This document shows positions 21,450 through 33,805 of a DNA stretch of 64,000 nucleotides, piece by piece. The stretch's first letter is position 1. Every line of letters starts with the position of its first letter. The translations under genes and the position numbers were made by a program. Origin of the DNA: Luidia sarsii (lineage: Eukaryota > Echinodermata > Asteroidea > Paxillosida > Luidiidae). The stretch is from NCBI GenBank assembly GCA_949987565.1, contig OX465103.1, positions 1,045,045 through 1,109,044 on the forward strand. The letters are read 5' to 3'. The notes below the pieces were generated by a model. That model saw nothing but the letters and a program-made list of their open reading frames with translations, was not told the origin of the DNA and ran no database searches.

Positions 21450-22060
21450 CCGTTGATCTTCTCTCTGTCACCGACTCGAGTGACCCACCCATTCGTGACC
21501 ACTGCGTTCTGTGCGCGATAACTCCGTGTGTACAGCAGGCCCCCCCCCAAAAAAAAAAGACAAGAAAAAGAAGCACAGGTCAGCGCCGAAGTTGTTGACA
21601 AATAAACAAGCCACTCTGAAGTCAGGGGAAGCTATGAGGAGACACAAGACAGATCTTGGAAACGGAGAGTCAAAGAGAGAGAGATAACTGTACATGTGAT
21701 CTCAAGGTCTGCCCTGATTGGGAGAGTGTCAATAGTTCTTTGACTGAACGGAAACAAGAATGGGACCCCCCTCTCTTTTCTCCACACCACATGGCTCTAT
21801 GTCTCTGTTTATCCCTCGGCCCGTTTCTTCCTTCTTTTTTTCCTGCGTGCGGCCGGGGTAAAGGACCTAGAGTCCTAGACATTTTTCACATTCTCCGCTA
21901 GGGAAAAATGCCGACGGCGGCTCGCCTTTTGATGTGCAACGGGACAGACGCGCCAATCCGGAACGTGTTTTTCTGTGGAATTGACAGGGCTTCTAAGTCC
22001 CCATTGTGGCTGCACGCACAAAAGAACTATCAAGGTGCACGTGTTGGAAGGACACCTTGA

Positions 22061-22793
22061 TAGAGGGAGAGGGGAGAGGGAAGGGGAGAGAGGGAAGGGG
22101 TTAGGGAGAGAGAGAGGGGAGGGGAGAGAGATAGGGGGAGAGAGAGAGAGAGAGAGGGGGGGAAGGGGAGAGAGGGGGAGAGAGGGAAGGGGTTAGGGAG
22201 AGAGAGGGGGAGGGGAGAGAGATAGGGGGAGAGAGGGAAGGGGAGAGAGGGGGAGAGAGGGAAGGGGTTAGGGAGAGAGAGAGAGAGGGGGGGAGAGGGA
22301 GAGAGATAGGGGAGAGAGAGAGGGAGAGAGGGAAGGGGTTAGGGAAAGAGAGAGGGGGGGAGAGGGCGAGAGAGAGGGAGAGAGGGAAGGGGTTAGGGGG
22401 AGAGAGAGAGGGGGAGAGGGAGAGAGAGATTGAGAGAGGGAAGGGGTTAGGGAAAGAGCTCTAGGGGGAGAGGGCGAGAGAGAGGGAGAGAGGGAAGGGG
22501 TTAGGGGGAGTGAGAGAGGGAGAGAGAGAGGGAGAGAGGGAAGGGGTTAGGGAAAGAGAGAGAGGGGGAGAGGGCGAGAGAGAGGGAAGGGGTTAGGGGG
22601 AGAGAGAGAGGGGGAAGAGGGAGAGAGAGAGATAGAGTGTGAGAGAGAGAGGGGGAGAGAAGGAGAGATAGATATAGAGAGGGAGAAAAAGGGGAAGAGA
22701 GAGAGAAAGGGAGAGAGAAAAAAAGAGGCTGGGAGAGATAGAGAGACAGGGAGAGAGAGAGAGAGGAGAGCGAGAGAGGAGAGAGAGTAAAAC
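22061..22793. repeat. GA-rich tract with periodic GGGGTTAGGG units (~730 bp)
   Basis: Polypurine on the plus strand. The word GGGAAGGGGTTAGGG recurs nine or more times (first near 22078, last near 22585) at ~45-100 bp spacing, which makes this a degenerate minisatellite. Each unit supplies several G3/G4 runs, hence quadruplex potential. Confidence 0.85.
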
Positions 22794-23320
22794 CCACCAA
22801 TAATACTCAGTGCTCAATATGTACGTGTAAGCAGCCAAATCCTCCCACCATCCTCAATGTGCAGAGTAAATCAGGTTATTTATTGGTAGACAGCACTCTT
22901 ATCTCATCAGTTACCCAGTACTATGGATTCCAACAACAGATATGCCAGGACCCCAAACATCTGGGGACTGTTGATGAGTTCTGTCACCAGATTCTGTCAC
23001 TAGCCCAGCCTGTGTTTGAATGCTTCTGTGACATTTTCTGTTTTGGCCGTTGACTGCAAGATGATTGAAACATAACCGAGAGGCAAATGTCCCAGGCTGT
23101 TCGCACTGGACTTAGAATGGGAAAAGTTCCCATCTTCAATGTGAAATGCAACCGGTATTGTTTTGAAATGTACAGTATTCGTCGGTCAGTATCATAAGGT
23201 GACCAATAATTTTAAAAAGATCATGTGCAGAGTTTCCTGATAAATTGTTGTTCTTCATTAGGCCCCGGACTTGTGAGGTCTGTGAACTTCAGCGCATCCC
23301 TGAGAAAAGTTTTTGTTTGT

Positions 23321-23340
23321 GGGGGGGGGGGGGGGGGGGG
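23321..23340 (+). repeat. G20 homopolymer
   Basis: Twenty consecutive G between T and T. Homopolymers of this length are prone to length error in sequencing. Confidence 0.9.
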
Positions 23341-23992
23341 TCACATCGTCTATGGCTCATTTTATTGCATGTGCGGGTTCTCAAATTGCCGGCCGGGCTG
23401 CTATTGTTTGGAAGGCTCACTCCTGTAAACCTTTCAGTTCATTTCAAAGTGCCCACTACTGTAGTTCCACGGTAGTTAGTCCCAGTTCCTGTCTAAAAAG
23501 ATAACCATTACATTTTATAAATGAGCTTTGCGTGTTGAGCCCATCTCTACCCATTGAGACTACAGGTAGGTGATAATGCTCAATTGTCTGCGCGGACAAG
23601 AGACTAGACAAGAGAGGGGGAGGGAGGAGAGGCAGGGGACTCAGGGGGGAGGGTTACTCCAGGTTGGCCCTTCGAGAAAGCGTCCGATCCGTCCGGGTTT
23701 GCGGCGGCAAAATGGACTTGTAATTTATCATTGACCCGCCTGCAAACGCTGTCCGGAGTTGGCTGGCTTCCCGGGCAAGGATTGCCAACAATGGCCTCTT
23801 TGTCGGCGACTAATGAATTGGGAGGAAGGGTTTGGGGGGAAATCTGGATGCCTCCACAACAAAAGATGATCTTCTCGTTTAACTGGGATAATCTCTGCAA
23901 TGTAATTAAAAGCCGTGGTGGTGCTGCCACTTTTTTTCCCGGAGAGACATACCGGTACTCAGTAGTCATCGGCATCGTTGGAGATTTGTTTT

Positions 23993-24852
23993 CTCTCTTT
24001 CGCCCTCTCTGTCTCTCTTCCTCTCTGTCTATCCCCTTCTCTGTCTATCTCTCTCCTCTATCTCTCCCACTCTCTGTCTCTCTCCCTCTCTATCTCTCAC
24101 CTCTGTCTATCTCCCTCTCTGTCTCTCTCACTCTCTGTCCTCCTCCCTCTCTGTCTCTCACTCATGTCTCTCTCCCTCTCTTTCTCCTCCTCTGTCTCTC
24201 TTCCTCTCTGTCTATCCCCTTCTCTGTCTCTCTCACTCTCTGTCTCTCTCCCTCTCTATCTCTCACCTCTGTCTATCTCCCTCTCTGTCTCTCTCACTCT
24301 CTGTCCTCCTCCCTCTCTGTCTCTCACTCATGTCTCTCTCCCTCTCTTTCTCCTCCTCTGTCTCTCTGTATCTCTTTATCTCTCTCCTCTGTCTCTCTCA
24401 CTCTCTCTCTCCATCACTGCCTTTCTCCTCCTCTGTCTCTCTCCCTCACTGCCTCTCTCCCACTGTCTCTCTTCCTCTCTCCCCTTCTCCCTCTCTGTCT
24501 CTCTTCCTCTCTCCCCTTCTCCCTTTCTGTCTCTCTCCCTCTCTGTCTCTCTCCCTCTCTCTCTATTTCCCCTCTCTCTTCCCCTTCTCTCCCTGTCCCT
24601 CTCTGTCTCTCTCCCTCTCTGTCTCTCTTTCCCCTCTCTCTCTTCCCCTTCTCTCCCTGTCCCTCTCTGTCTCCCTCCCTCTCTGTCTCTCTTTCCCCTC
24701 TCTCTCTTCCCCTTCTCTCCCTGTCCCTCTCTGTCTCCCTCCCTCTCTGTCTCTCTTTCCCCTCTCTCTCTTCCCCTTCTCTCCCTGTCCCTCTCTGTCT
24801 CTCCCTCCTCCTCTCCCTATCGATCTCCCCTCTCTCTCTCTCTCCTCCCTCA
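23993..24852. repeat. Polypyrimidine tract (~860 bp) with two levels of tandem duplication
   Basis: CTCT/GTCTCT sequence. In the first half, a block including CACTCTCTGTCCTCCTCCC recurs 166 bp apart (24128 and 24294). In the second half a ~64-bp unit (CTTCCCCTTCTCTCCCTGTC plus flanks) repeats about four times (24560-24810). It creates the longest open frame in the window (386 codons, 23731-24891), which I reject as coding. Confidence 0.9.
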
Positions 24853-25026
24853 GCTGAGATTACGCATCACTGCCGTCCACTGCTCCAGTGAAGTAGGTCG
24901 TGTGTATAGGGGGAATTCATTCATGTCAAGGGAGTGAAAGGATAACTTGGCTCTCCCTCCATCCTCAGTCGCTGTCTTTTGAAAACCAGCACACACTGGG
25001 ATATGTGTATGGTTAGTCAGATGGGC

Positions 25027-25042
25027 GGGGGGGGGGGGGGGG
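25027..25042 (+). repeat. G16 homopolymer
   Basis: Sixteen consecutive G followed by TAGAGG. Confidence 0.85.
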
Positions 25043-25044
25043 TA

Positions 25045-26270
25045 GAGGAAGGGACCACAGAGCTTGAAAGCAAGCCCATGTCACCGGCCTTGTTGACCAG
25101 TACGGACACTACACAGGTCAGTGACACCAGACCGTACACATACGCATAGACGTGATATCCACCCATCCCCTCAAGATTAATCCCCTCCTGCCAGGCTTAT
25201 TGAGTTCAGGATAGATGACTCTGGGTATTGTTGGGGTTTTTTTTTCAAAAGGCTGACTAGAAAACTAGAACTCCCCTCTTGGAGTGTCTTGGAGGGTGCC
25301 TTAACCGTCAAAGATCTGCCTGACGATACTTGAAGATGGACTACAGAACCACGATGCCTCTGTGACCAATGGCAATGTCTATGTCATCGGTATACTGTAC
25401 TTCCATTACAAGTACAATGTACTACATGTAGCAGTCTTTATAAACCTTTTCCAATCCTGTACCCTTTAAAATCCTTCTTTGATTACAGCTCTGTGCCTCT
25501 TAAAATCCCGCAATTTAGTCAGTACGAAAAAAATACTGCACTTGGTATTACAATCACTCTTGATGATTATCTTTCAGTGCTGTCCAAAGTTTCCAAACAC
25601 GTCATGTCAAGTACATGTACCGGTATGTCACATGCACACACTACAGTACACAGGATTGTTGCAACTTCTTTTTTTTCATAAAACTCAAGACACCTTAAGA
25701 GTTTGTTAATTTGAGCATCAGTAACGATGTGAATAAATGAAAAACAAGCTGTTAACTATGCGTGAGGCTTCCTTTTTTAGAAAAGAGAGCAAAATAACTC
25801 GGTAATTATGGCCAAGCTTGTCGAAGCTGAGCTAAATGAACAACGAAAATGAACTTTTCTGGCTTGACTTACAAGTTGCCCTTGTGACAGCATTAACAAA
25901 GCAAATAACTTCATAAGTGATTTTGCCCAAGGGCTGTGCCAAGTTGTTGTGTGGCAAGGATAAAGGATTTAGCTTTTCTCCAATATTGTGTCAAAAATGC
26001 TTGGTAATTATGGCTTCATAACACCTTTACTGGCTTGAAAGATTATACGCCCACCTTGAGTTTAATAGAGAGCTTTCAAATAGTCAAAAAAGGTGTCATA
26101 TAACTGACAGAATCGGAAATAATGTAACACTTAATATTGGGGACTGGAATTAGGGCTTACAATAAGTCCATACATGTAGCTTGGCATATTGGGCTGAAGG
26201 ATGTCCGTGTTGTTTCTCCACAACTTTGTGGTCAGTGTCTAAAGAATCACCTTCCCACATTGGAAGGTAT
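25045..26270. other. Unique intronic sequence, nothing recognised
   Basis: AT-rich, contains short TACATGTAC words (25419-25430, 25612-25625). No exon, RNA gene or array supported. Confidence 0.35.
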
Positions 26271-26274
26271 TGTG

Positions 26275-26780
26275 AAGCCGAAATTTTAACGAGATTTAAC
26301 GAGACGATGGTTAAATTTCCAATGGTCAAATTTGACTGTCGTTCCCACTTGGACTTTTGAGTCGGTCAATTTAACCGAGACGATGGTTAAAGTAACCGAG
26401 CTGAAAATACGTGGGTGCTGTGTGTGACCTTTGAGGTTACAAAATGATGTTGGTAGAGCGCAAGATTAGGTACATTTAGCATGCGACATGAAGCATACGC
26501 TGTGCACAGGTGCATGTACGTGTTATGTCATAGGCCAAGTGTGGTTTTTTACCGAGTCGCATTTTACTGAGTGGTGCGTTTCCACTGGACTAACCGGCTC
26601 AGTTAAACTTACCTGGTCAATTCTACTGGGCAGAGGTTGGCCGGTAAAAGTAACCATTTGGCTCGGTTAAAGTAACCGAGAGGAATTTTAACTGGGCCAT
26701 TTCCACTGGACTTAAAATGGGAAAAGTAACCATAGTCTCGGTTACTTTGACCAAAATAAGTCCAGTGGAAATGCTGCTTA
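26275..26780. mobile_element. CACTGGAC-type inverted-repeat element, copy 1
   Basis: Carries repeated and inverted words TTTCCACTGGAC, CCAGTGGAAATG, TCGGTTAAAGTAACCGAG and TTACTGAGTGG in the order also seen at 57812-58387 and, shortened, at 38941-39293. The right end (AGTCCAGTGGAAATGCTGC) is the inverse of the left end of other copies; the left end here is decayed. No ORF for a transposase. Probably a non-autonomous DNA element. Confidence 0.55.
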
Positions 26781-27199
26781 AGCTGAGCAAACCCTTGGAT
26801 GACTCCATAAACTGGGAGAGACTCCAGCTTATTGGGTCAGCGATTTCAGAGAAGCAGTCTCCCATTGATTGGCCATTGTTTGCCTGGCATACCCATTTCC
26901 TCCTGCTTTGTCGTCCAGCCATTGTCTTCTGACCACAGTAGAGCCCCACAGGTTGGTGGAGAGAGGGTTTTGACTAGAGAGGTGTTGAGTAGTAGGCAAT
27001 AGGCTTAGACTATTACTTCAGCTGTTTGAAATCTGCCTAAAAGTCAAACAAACTGACTGGGAACTTTTAAAAAATACATATAATTTTTGTATTTATTTTT
27101 CTGAAAATGGCAAAAAATGCTTATTGCTTTTACTGATAGATATTAATCAAATTATGCAAATCTCCAACGTTGAGAGTCCCGGGAAGCTGAAAGGCAGAA

Positions 27200-27236
27200 A
27201 GCTTTTGAGAAAGGTCCTGTAAAAATCAGAAAAAAG
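27200..27236 (+). repeat. Family A copy, hairpin block only
   Basis: GCTTTTGAGAAAGGTCCTG followed by TAAAAATCAG. A short remnant. Confidence 0.4.
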
Positions 27237-27787
27237 GGGGAAATGCTTGATATGCCAATGAGATGAGAGCTGGCTGTCATCATTTTGAAACTACGTGTAC
27301 GCTAATGTGCGTCTGTGGTGAAGTAACGGGCGCACTTTTTTTTTTTTTTCAGTTTCCACCGATTGAAGTTGCCGACATTCTCTTCTTCTTTTTGTACCCG
27401 ATTAAATGCAGCGTTTCATCAGCAGATTACTCAAGCGGTATCAATGCACCTGCATGTTGATATCCCTCCCTAATGGTTGGCTCTCCCAGACCAATGAATA
27501 TTAATAATCCCCCCTCCCCTCCCCACAGTTCTGGGTGTCAGGACATGGCTCTGTTTACAAGTGGCGGTGGTGGATCCACCCCCCCCCCCCCCTCTTCCCC
27601 CTGTTTCGGCCCCCTGAACTGATTGAAAAGCCTCGCGACAAAGCCTTGTCAAAATGGTCTCGTGTTTGTGCAAGGATTTGGGCCCCTGTACTGCCCGTAG
27701 ATCCCCGACACTCGTCGGACCACGTCCAGAGCCATCTGGTGGAGTGTTAATGAGCGCGCAACAAATGGAGACGGGCCAGAGATCTTT

Positions 27788-27828
27788 AAGAAGAAGAAGA
27801 AGAAGAAGACAAAGAAGAAGAAGAAGAC
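27788..27828 (+). repeat. (AAG)n microsatellite
   Basis: Two (AAG)n runs separated by ACA. Compositionally ordinary sequence follows. Confidence 0.85.
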
Positions 27829-27839
27829 TTTATAAGACT

Positions 27840-29600
27840 GCACCACCTGACAGATGGAGTTGGAGAACCAGAGAGTCGAGCGATGACTATACACTCCGGC
27901 ACCACAGCGATTGGGACAGCGTTTGTCCCTGTGGGAATTGAGAGTTTTAGTTTTGCCTCTGCTTTCCCGTGTCTTGGGGGTAAAAACACGGAAGTATCAG
28001 GGGTCTTTAGGTCTGCGGGGTACCGGTGAAGTCCCTCGCCAAGTCCGTGAATCACCAGTTGATCCCCAGACTGGTGCTTTGTGCGCTGGTAATCAGGCTT
28101 GACTTTGAAATTGCAACGGCGCTGTCCTTAAAGCTTTGGTGTCGGCCGGTCGAGGGGGGGGGAGAGGATGGGGGTTGGGAGTGGATGAATTGCAGGTGTA
28201 GGCATATGGAAGGATGGGTCTAGTATTATCTGAGAGACTTGGGGGATGGGTTGATGATGAAACAAGCGAGGGGAGGTTGGCACTGGTAGTTGTGGTGGGG
28301 GGGGGAGAGAGGTGGGGGGGATTGATGGCGAGAGGGGATTGGTGGGCGGCAAGCTTCTGAAGGGGGGGGGGGCCTGTCAGCGGGCTTCATCTGATCGGGA
28401 GCGATGACTGGAATGGGAATATATTCCATTACTCCGATATCACGATTGATCACTGCCGGGCGTTGGCACCAGGCCGTTTGTGTGTCAGCGCAGTTCTGTG
28501 GGCCTGGTCGGACTGTTGGTGCCTTTGTCAGGAGGTGTCTGTGAGAGACGGAGAGGAGAGGAGGGGGGGGGGGGGAGAGAGAGAGGTGGGCAGACAGACA
28601 GGGCTCGATACTGGACGTGACGTGAAATACCAAGTCCAGTTCACGCCCGTCCGTGGACAAATTGATTTGGGGACTGATGTCGAGGGGGATGGGAGAGAGT
28701 GCCCATTTTCTTTCAAGCAGTCAAATACTATACATGTGTACATGACTCAGGTCTGGGGGGTAGTGTTGGGGACAGGGTGGGGAGAGAGGGCTGGGTTAAT
28801 GGCGTTAGATCGCACAGCAGGATTATTTATAGTCACTAGATGTCAAAACCAACTCTTCCAAATGGGTTTTTTTCGTCACTTTTTTTTTTTTTCCCGGCTT
28901 ACTGTTACTTTAATAGCTCAGCTCACTCCCCAACTGCTCGAACCTCTGCCATGAAGCAGGGACCATTATTGTCCGAACTCTTAGCGGGGACGAGGGGTTA
29001 ATGTGTCCACAGCTTGGCTAGGCACGTACACTACTTGATAGAAAGGGGGGGGCCTGCCCCGCATGCCCGCAATGGCCAGTCGATCTTTATTATTAGGGGT
29101 TGTAGCAAAGACTGGCTTCACCTTTTACCCGAAGCGGTGCTTGGCATTGACCTGGGTTTTCTGTATCTTGGCTCCATTGAATTTCAAGGAGGTGGCAGTG
29201 GTGGTGGTGTTGGTGTGTGTCTTGCATGAGTGTGGTGGAGGGGGGTGAAACTGGGGATTTGGAGGTCTTTTGTGGGTCCTCTCACCCCCCCCCCCCTCCT
29301 CTTTCCTCCCTGGGGGTCAAGTGGTGTTTGTTGCCAGCTCTTGTGTCCCCCCCACCCCCTGTTTGTCCCAAAAGTGTCAAGCAAACAGTTGGATCTGACA
29401 CCTTCTTGGCCATCTGCAATGGAGCCTTGCTCCTGTCTGGCTCTGCCCATTGAGTGGTCTGCCAGTGAGCTGGCTGTCTACCACCTTGCACTTGGCTGCC
29501 CAAGCCTCTAGGGCCGCCTGGTCTGGCCTCCACTGGTCTGGTCACGGCCTGTCAGCGCTGTGACTCAAAAATGCTTAGAGCTGACTGGTGGTTAACTTAA
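27840..29600. other. Intronic sequence with many G/C homopolymers
   Basis: Dense short G or C runs (28155, 28298, 28365, 28563, 29044, 29286) in GGT/GGA-rich sequence. Several overlapping open frames (28226-28660 minus, 28463-28954 plus) arise from this skew. No exon recognised. Confidence 0.35.
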
Positions 29601-29647
29601 CACCTTGAGTACATGTATGTGCTGAGTGTTACTGGAATGCTCTACAT

Positions 29648-29716
29648 GGATGGAATGAACGATTGAATGAATGATTGAATGAATGATTGAATGAATGATT
29701 GAATGAATGATTGAAT
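29648..29716 (+). repeat. 12-bp tandem repeat
   Basis: Units GAATGAATGATT repeated about five times, ending in GAATTC. Confidence 0.85.
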
Positions 29717-29840
29717 TCAGGAGACCAGGCGTTTTGTTGGCACTTGTTTGAAGAGCATTTAATCGCACAATCTCCAAGTCAGGATGTCAAGATGCAATGT
29801 GCATGTACAGTACAGTGTACCTTCTTAACAAATAACAGTC

Positions 29841-29902
29841 CCTGCCTTTGAGAAAGGTCCTGCTAGGATCGAAACGTCAGGCCCACTAATTTTTAAGATT
29901 CT
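29841..29902 (+). repeat. Family A copy, near-consensus hairpin half
   Basis: CTGCCTTTGAGAAAGGTCC, TGCTAGGATCGAAACGTCAG, GCCCACTAATTTTTAAG. Matches the right arm of the 46037-46157 palindrome almost exactly. Confidence 0.8.
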
Positions 29903-30104
29903 AAACAGTCTGTGAACTCCAACACCAGATTGGGGACATCAAGCCAAACCCTTTGACAATATTTGAATACTACATGGTTGGAAATCACTATTTTTTATGA
30001 AGTAATACACAAACTGACTACTGTACATGTGTACAGTGGAACGTCGCTAAATATCCTATATCGGCATTCCACTGTACCTACACAAGTAAATGTGTAGTTA
30101 CGTA

Positions 30105-30352
30105 CATGTATTACAAAAACTGTTGTTGCACACTGTTCACTGACTAAAATGACCTGCAAGTGCAATACATGTACATGTACATGTACATCAATCTCAAAAG
30201 TTAGAGCCTGATGTTTTGATTCTAGCAGGACCCTTCTCAAGTGAATTTGTTGCAAACTGCTCACTGACTAAAATGACCTGCAATACATCAATCTCAAAAG
30301 TTAGAGGGCCTGACATTTTGATTCTAGCAGGACCTTTCTCAAGTGAATTTGT
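30105..30352 (-). repeat. Two tandem family A copies, one with an internal (ACATGT)n array
   Basis: Two head-to-tail copies (about 30105-30246 and 30247-30352), each with CACTGACTAAAATGACCTGC, CTCAAAAGTTAGAG, and a GATTCTAGCAGGACC variant. The first copy has four TACATG units inserted at the point where the second reads GCAATACATCAATC. Confidence 0.75.
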
Positions 30353-30354
30353 GT

Positions 30355-32130
30355 GTAATTACTGTAAAGTTCAGCGTTGGCCAAATGACTGACTGTACTA
30401 TGTGTATGTACATGTATGTAAGTACATGTTCATGTACAATGTACATGTATGTACATGTAGTTGCATGTTTGGCTTTCCATTCATGACTGCAGACTTGCCC
30501 TGCAATGTGGAGGATCAGTGTGGTGTAGGAAACAAAGGAGTGAGTTATAATCCCACTATACAAGGTTGTCACCTCTTCACCAATACACACTTCTTAATCC
30601 CTCTGCATACAATCCCCTACAAAGCTAATCCCTCCACCAGCCCATACAAGCACAAATCAAGACCATAATCCTGCATTTAATCTCTCAGGTCAGTACCCCT
30701 CCTCTACTTTGGCTACCCCCATTTTGCATTATAGACTCTGCCAAATTTGCATGACTATGCAATTGGGTACCGGACTGTTCTATAGTGGCGGGGAGGTTTA
30801 GTGGGTGAGTCACCCACAGGTGTACAAGCCACGGCCAGCCAGCCTGGAATGCCAGCCAGAAAGCAGCGTTGAAATCGAGACTCACTCTCAGGTTGATCAG
30901 TTTGGGGGAAGGTTGAGGCAAGGAGTTGGCTAACTGCTCTCGGATGTTTGGAACTTCTCTCTCTATCACTTTGCTTCTTGGAAGAAGAAAACACGATCAA
31001 TTGTGGATTGACCAGCGTGCGGAGGACAATTATTACTCTGTCTTGTAACGGAAGGAGAGAGCAAGATTTCTCTTTTGTTTTGCGATAACCCTGTACAAGG
31101 AACTTGTGCCTCAACTGGTGAGTTGAACTTTTTTTTCTTCAATTTTTGGTTTGTTGTTATTTTCAGAATGTGCAACATGAACAGCATTCCTTAATCAAAA
31201 GCAAACTATCAGAAAAAGAAGGTATTTACTGAACTTTAACCGTAGTAGTGCTTTTATATTTGTTGCCATGCTGTTTGAGATGACTTTGGGGTCAGATGCC
31301 TTTGGAAAATTTGTGGTAGGGGTACAGTAGTACTTGTAGTACATAAATGCGAATTGTAAAAACAAATTAAATTTGGGCAGTGCAGTGCACAACATACTGT
31401 AGGTATGGTATGTAAACCAGCATTTGCACACATGTGCATGTACATGTACATGTACATGTATAGTATACTACAGCATGAATTTTTATTTTTCTGTCTTCAA
31501 AATAGTACTAGTATAAAAGGATTGATGTATAAAATGTATGGTTTTACCAGTTGCAGAAGTTTAAATCATAGAGGAAAAAATCTGTACACTCACTCAAGCA
31601 TGTCTCCCTTTTTCTCACTGTATATTGCTTTTTGCTTGCTGACATTTTAAAGATTTTTTTCCCCTTTTTTTCTGCTTTGATGTTGGGCATTTCGTACCGC
31701 CTTCTGCGGTTTCTACGAAGCATTCCTTTGTAATTACCAAAGGAGGAACAAAAAATAAGGGTGCGCGTGTACGTGTATACATGTACTCTACAGGAGCGCA
31801 CTGGCTTCCTGTAAGCTGCTGCGTTTTCACTCAGTCATGACGGCATATGCATTCAGCATGGGACCTCTCACCCGACGTAAATTGACAAGAGCACACAGCT
31901 CGCATAGCAAGAATACTTGCTGAGCATGTCGGCGCTAGAATTTTTTTTTTTTTTTCATTTTTAACATTGTGCCTAGGGTAAGTCCATGTCCATGTACGTG
32001 TGGAGGGCTAGGGCTCGCCTTGATTTGTTTCCTGCAGGGGACGATCAGGACTCTGTGGTCTGACATGGTCTGGGTCTAATCCCCCTGACTGGGAGCCAAA
32101 TTAGCCAGGCAAGAAAACTTGTTATGATTC
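30355..32130. other. Unique intronic sequence, nothing recognised
   Basis: Contains a short TACATG cluster at 30407-30462 and 31434-31459. Open frames (30685-30969 and 30755-31114, minus) have no family resemblance. Confidence 0.35.
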
Positions 32131-32131
32131 A

Positions 32132-32163
32132 TCGGGGTGCCTTGCCTTGCCTTGCCTTGCCTT
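32132..32163 (+). repeat. (CCTTG)n microsatellite
   Basis: Five near-perfect TGCCT units. Confidence 0.85.
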
Positions 32164-32241
32164 ATTACAGTGTGTAAGAAGCATTGTCAAAATGCTGGCA
32201 CAAGATGACATGTGTGCTGATGACTTGGAAGCAGTTGAACC

Positions 32242-32545
32242 ATGTACAGTACATACATGTATGTATATTTTATATTTTAATACATGTAATGTACATGTAC
32301 ATGTTTGTACATGTACATACAATGTACATGTACATGTACAGTATATGTACATGTACATGTACATGTACCGGTACCATGGAGATACCCCCGATACATTTAC
32401 ACACAGGTGTACATGTACAATGTACATGTAGCTCAATGACTTTACGTACATGTACATGTATGTACATGTACATGTCATGTACGTGTACAAACATGTATTA
32501 TATCACTCTACATGTATACATGTACATTTTTGTACATGCACATGT
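32242..32545. repeat. (ACATGT)n array, imperfect
   Basis: About 300 bp of TACATG hexamers with interruptions, plus a satellite run at 32600-32630. Open frames with YMYMYM/HVHVHV are artefacts. Confidence 0.9.
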
Positions 32546-33009
32546 GCATGGCATATAATATCTGTTGGCATACTGGCAGGAGTTACACTACTGTGCCGGT
32601 ATACATGTACATGTGTACATGTACACGTACACAGTGCCATAATGAAGTCAGAAGTCAAGATTAAAATGTTGAATTCACTTTTGTAGTTTGTGTCAAATAC
32701 TAATATACATGCACATGTATTGAATTTGAAGACTCAATGAAGTTGTCAGATGCCAAGAAGTAATACTGTAAGTATTTCATTGGTTGATATCAGTGGAGCA
32801 CATCCTGCAATGCTGCATGTGTACACTTACATGCAAGCCCCCCCCCCCTTCTCCTGAGTCCCCTCCCCCTCCTCTCCTACCCCTTGGATGTCAACACTTT
32901 TGCACAAGAACACAAGCAGTCGATGACTGATTTACAGTAGAGTGAGTAGAGTAGTATTGTACAATCATTTCCAGTGTGGGAGCTTGAGTTTCAATTGACT
33001 CTGGCTGGC

Positions 33010-33350
33010 CGCTCGATTGCTTCCCCAATGAAGTCTTAATATGTTATTTATTGTGCAGGGCCTGCACAGCTGACAAGCCGGCTTCGCTGCGGTGGTGTGC
33101 CTGCCGACTTCAGTCCGCCGATTGGCTAGCAATTCATTAATTGCATTACACAAATCAATCTATAGGTCTTCTGATATGTAGCCCCTACTGATTCCGTCCG
33201 TAATTATTCCACTGCATCGTTGCAGTGAGCCTTCCACACGGGCAGTCCCAGGTGCAGGGATAAGTGTAGCGTTGCTAAATCATAAATGGCTGACATTTCT
33301 AGGACTCCGAGTAACCCAAGAGTTTAGGGCTAATTAACACCATGCCTATA
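33010..33350. promoter_or_regulatory. Candidate conserved non-coding block
   Basis: Unique, balanced sequence with AATTCATTAATTGCATTAC (33130-33148) and CTTAATATGTTATTTATTG (33034-33052). No array or repeat family overlaps it. Enhancer role is inferred. Confidence 0.25.
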
Positions 33351-33524
33351 AATCAACTCTGAATACTTTGATCGTTTCATTACCGGAGATGGGAGCAGAA
33401 CGGGCCAACGGAGCAATTATTGTCTGTCTGGTGAAATGGAGGTTGCTCGCTTTTCAGCCGGTAACCGAAGGCTTTCAGATGAGCTACGGAAAGCAAAAAC
33501 TGCCCCGGGAAATGTAACACGCTT

Positions 33525-33672
33525 TGTCAAAATAGCGAAGAAAATTTGACTGGACAGAGATTTGAACCCAAGACCTCTGGATTAACGTATCAGTGCTCTT
33601 CCATCTGAGCTATCTACATGTACATGTACCTTAGATGGTGGCCTCCCAAATAGTCAAGTAGTCTTTGCCTTG
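33525..33672 (-). mobile_element. tRNA-derived SINE-like element, best head
   Basis: On the minus strand: GCAAAGACTACTTGACTATT, GGCCACCATCTAAGG, then an (ACATGT)2 insertion, then A-box TAGCTCAGATGG, GAAGAGCACTGATACG, B-box GGTTCAAATCT, and the body start GTCCAGTCAAATTTTCTTCG. Both Pol III boxes are recognisable with normal spacing. The copy at 5600 lacks the (ACATGT)2 insertion at the same site. Confidence 0.7.
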
Positions 33673-33805
33673 GTTTGTTTAACATGGCAGTACTGTAAGT
33701 CAGAAATCACTTATGACAGGCCCCCACCATAATGTACAGTACCTGTACTAGGTCTATTCCTTTGTATCCATTGTATCAATTGGCAATAACATGCATTTAA
33801 AGTAT

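Noticed and set aside
22061..22793. Interstitial telomere array
   Set aside because: TTAGGG occurs singly within GA-rich units, not as tandem TTAGGG repeats.
23731..24937. Longest open frames (386 and 319 codons), Ser/Leu/Pro-rich
   Set aside because: They are translations of a CT-rich tandem tract, open in several frames at once, without a domain or splice context.
25300..25400. Frame reading K-I-C-L-T near 25310 as the expected KIC exon
   Set aside because: No second and third Cys, no acceptor immediately before it, and no PET-like sequence follows.
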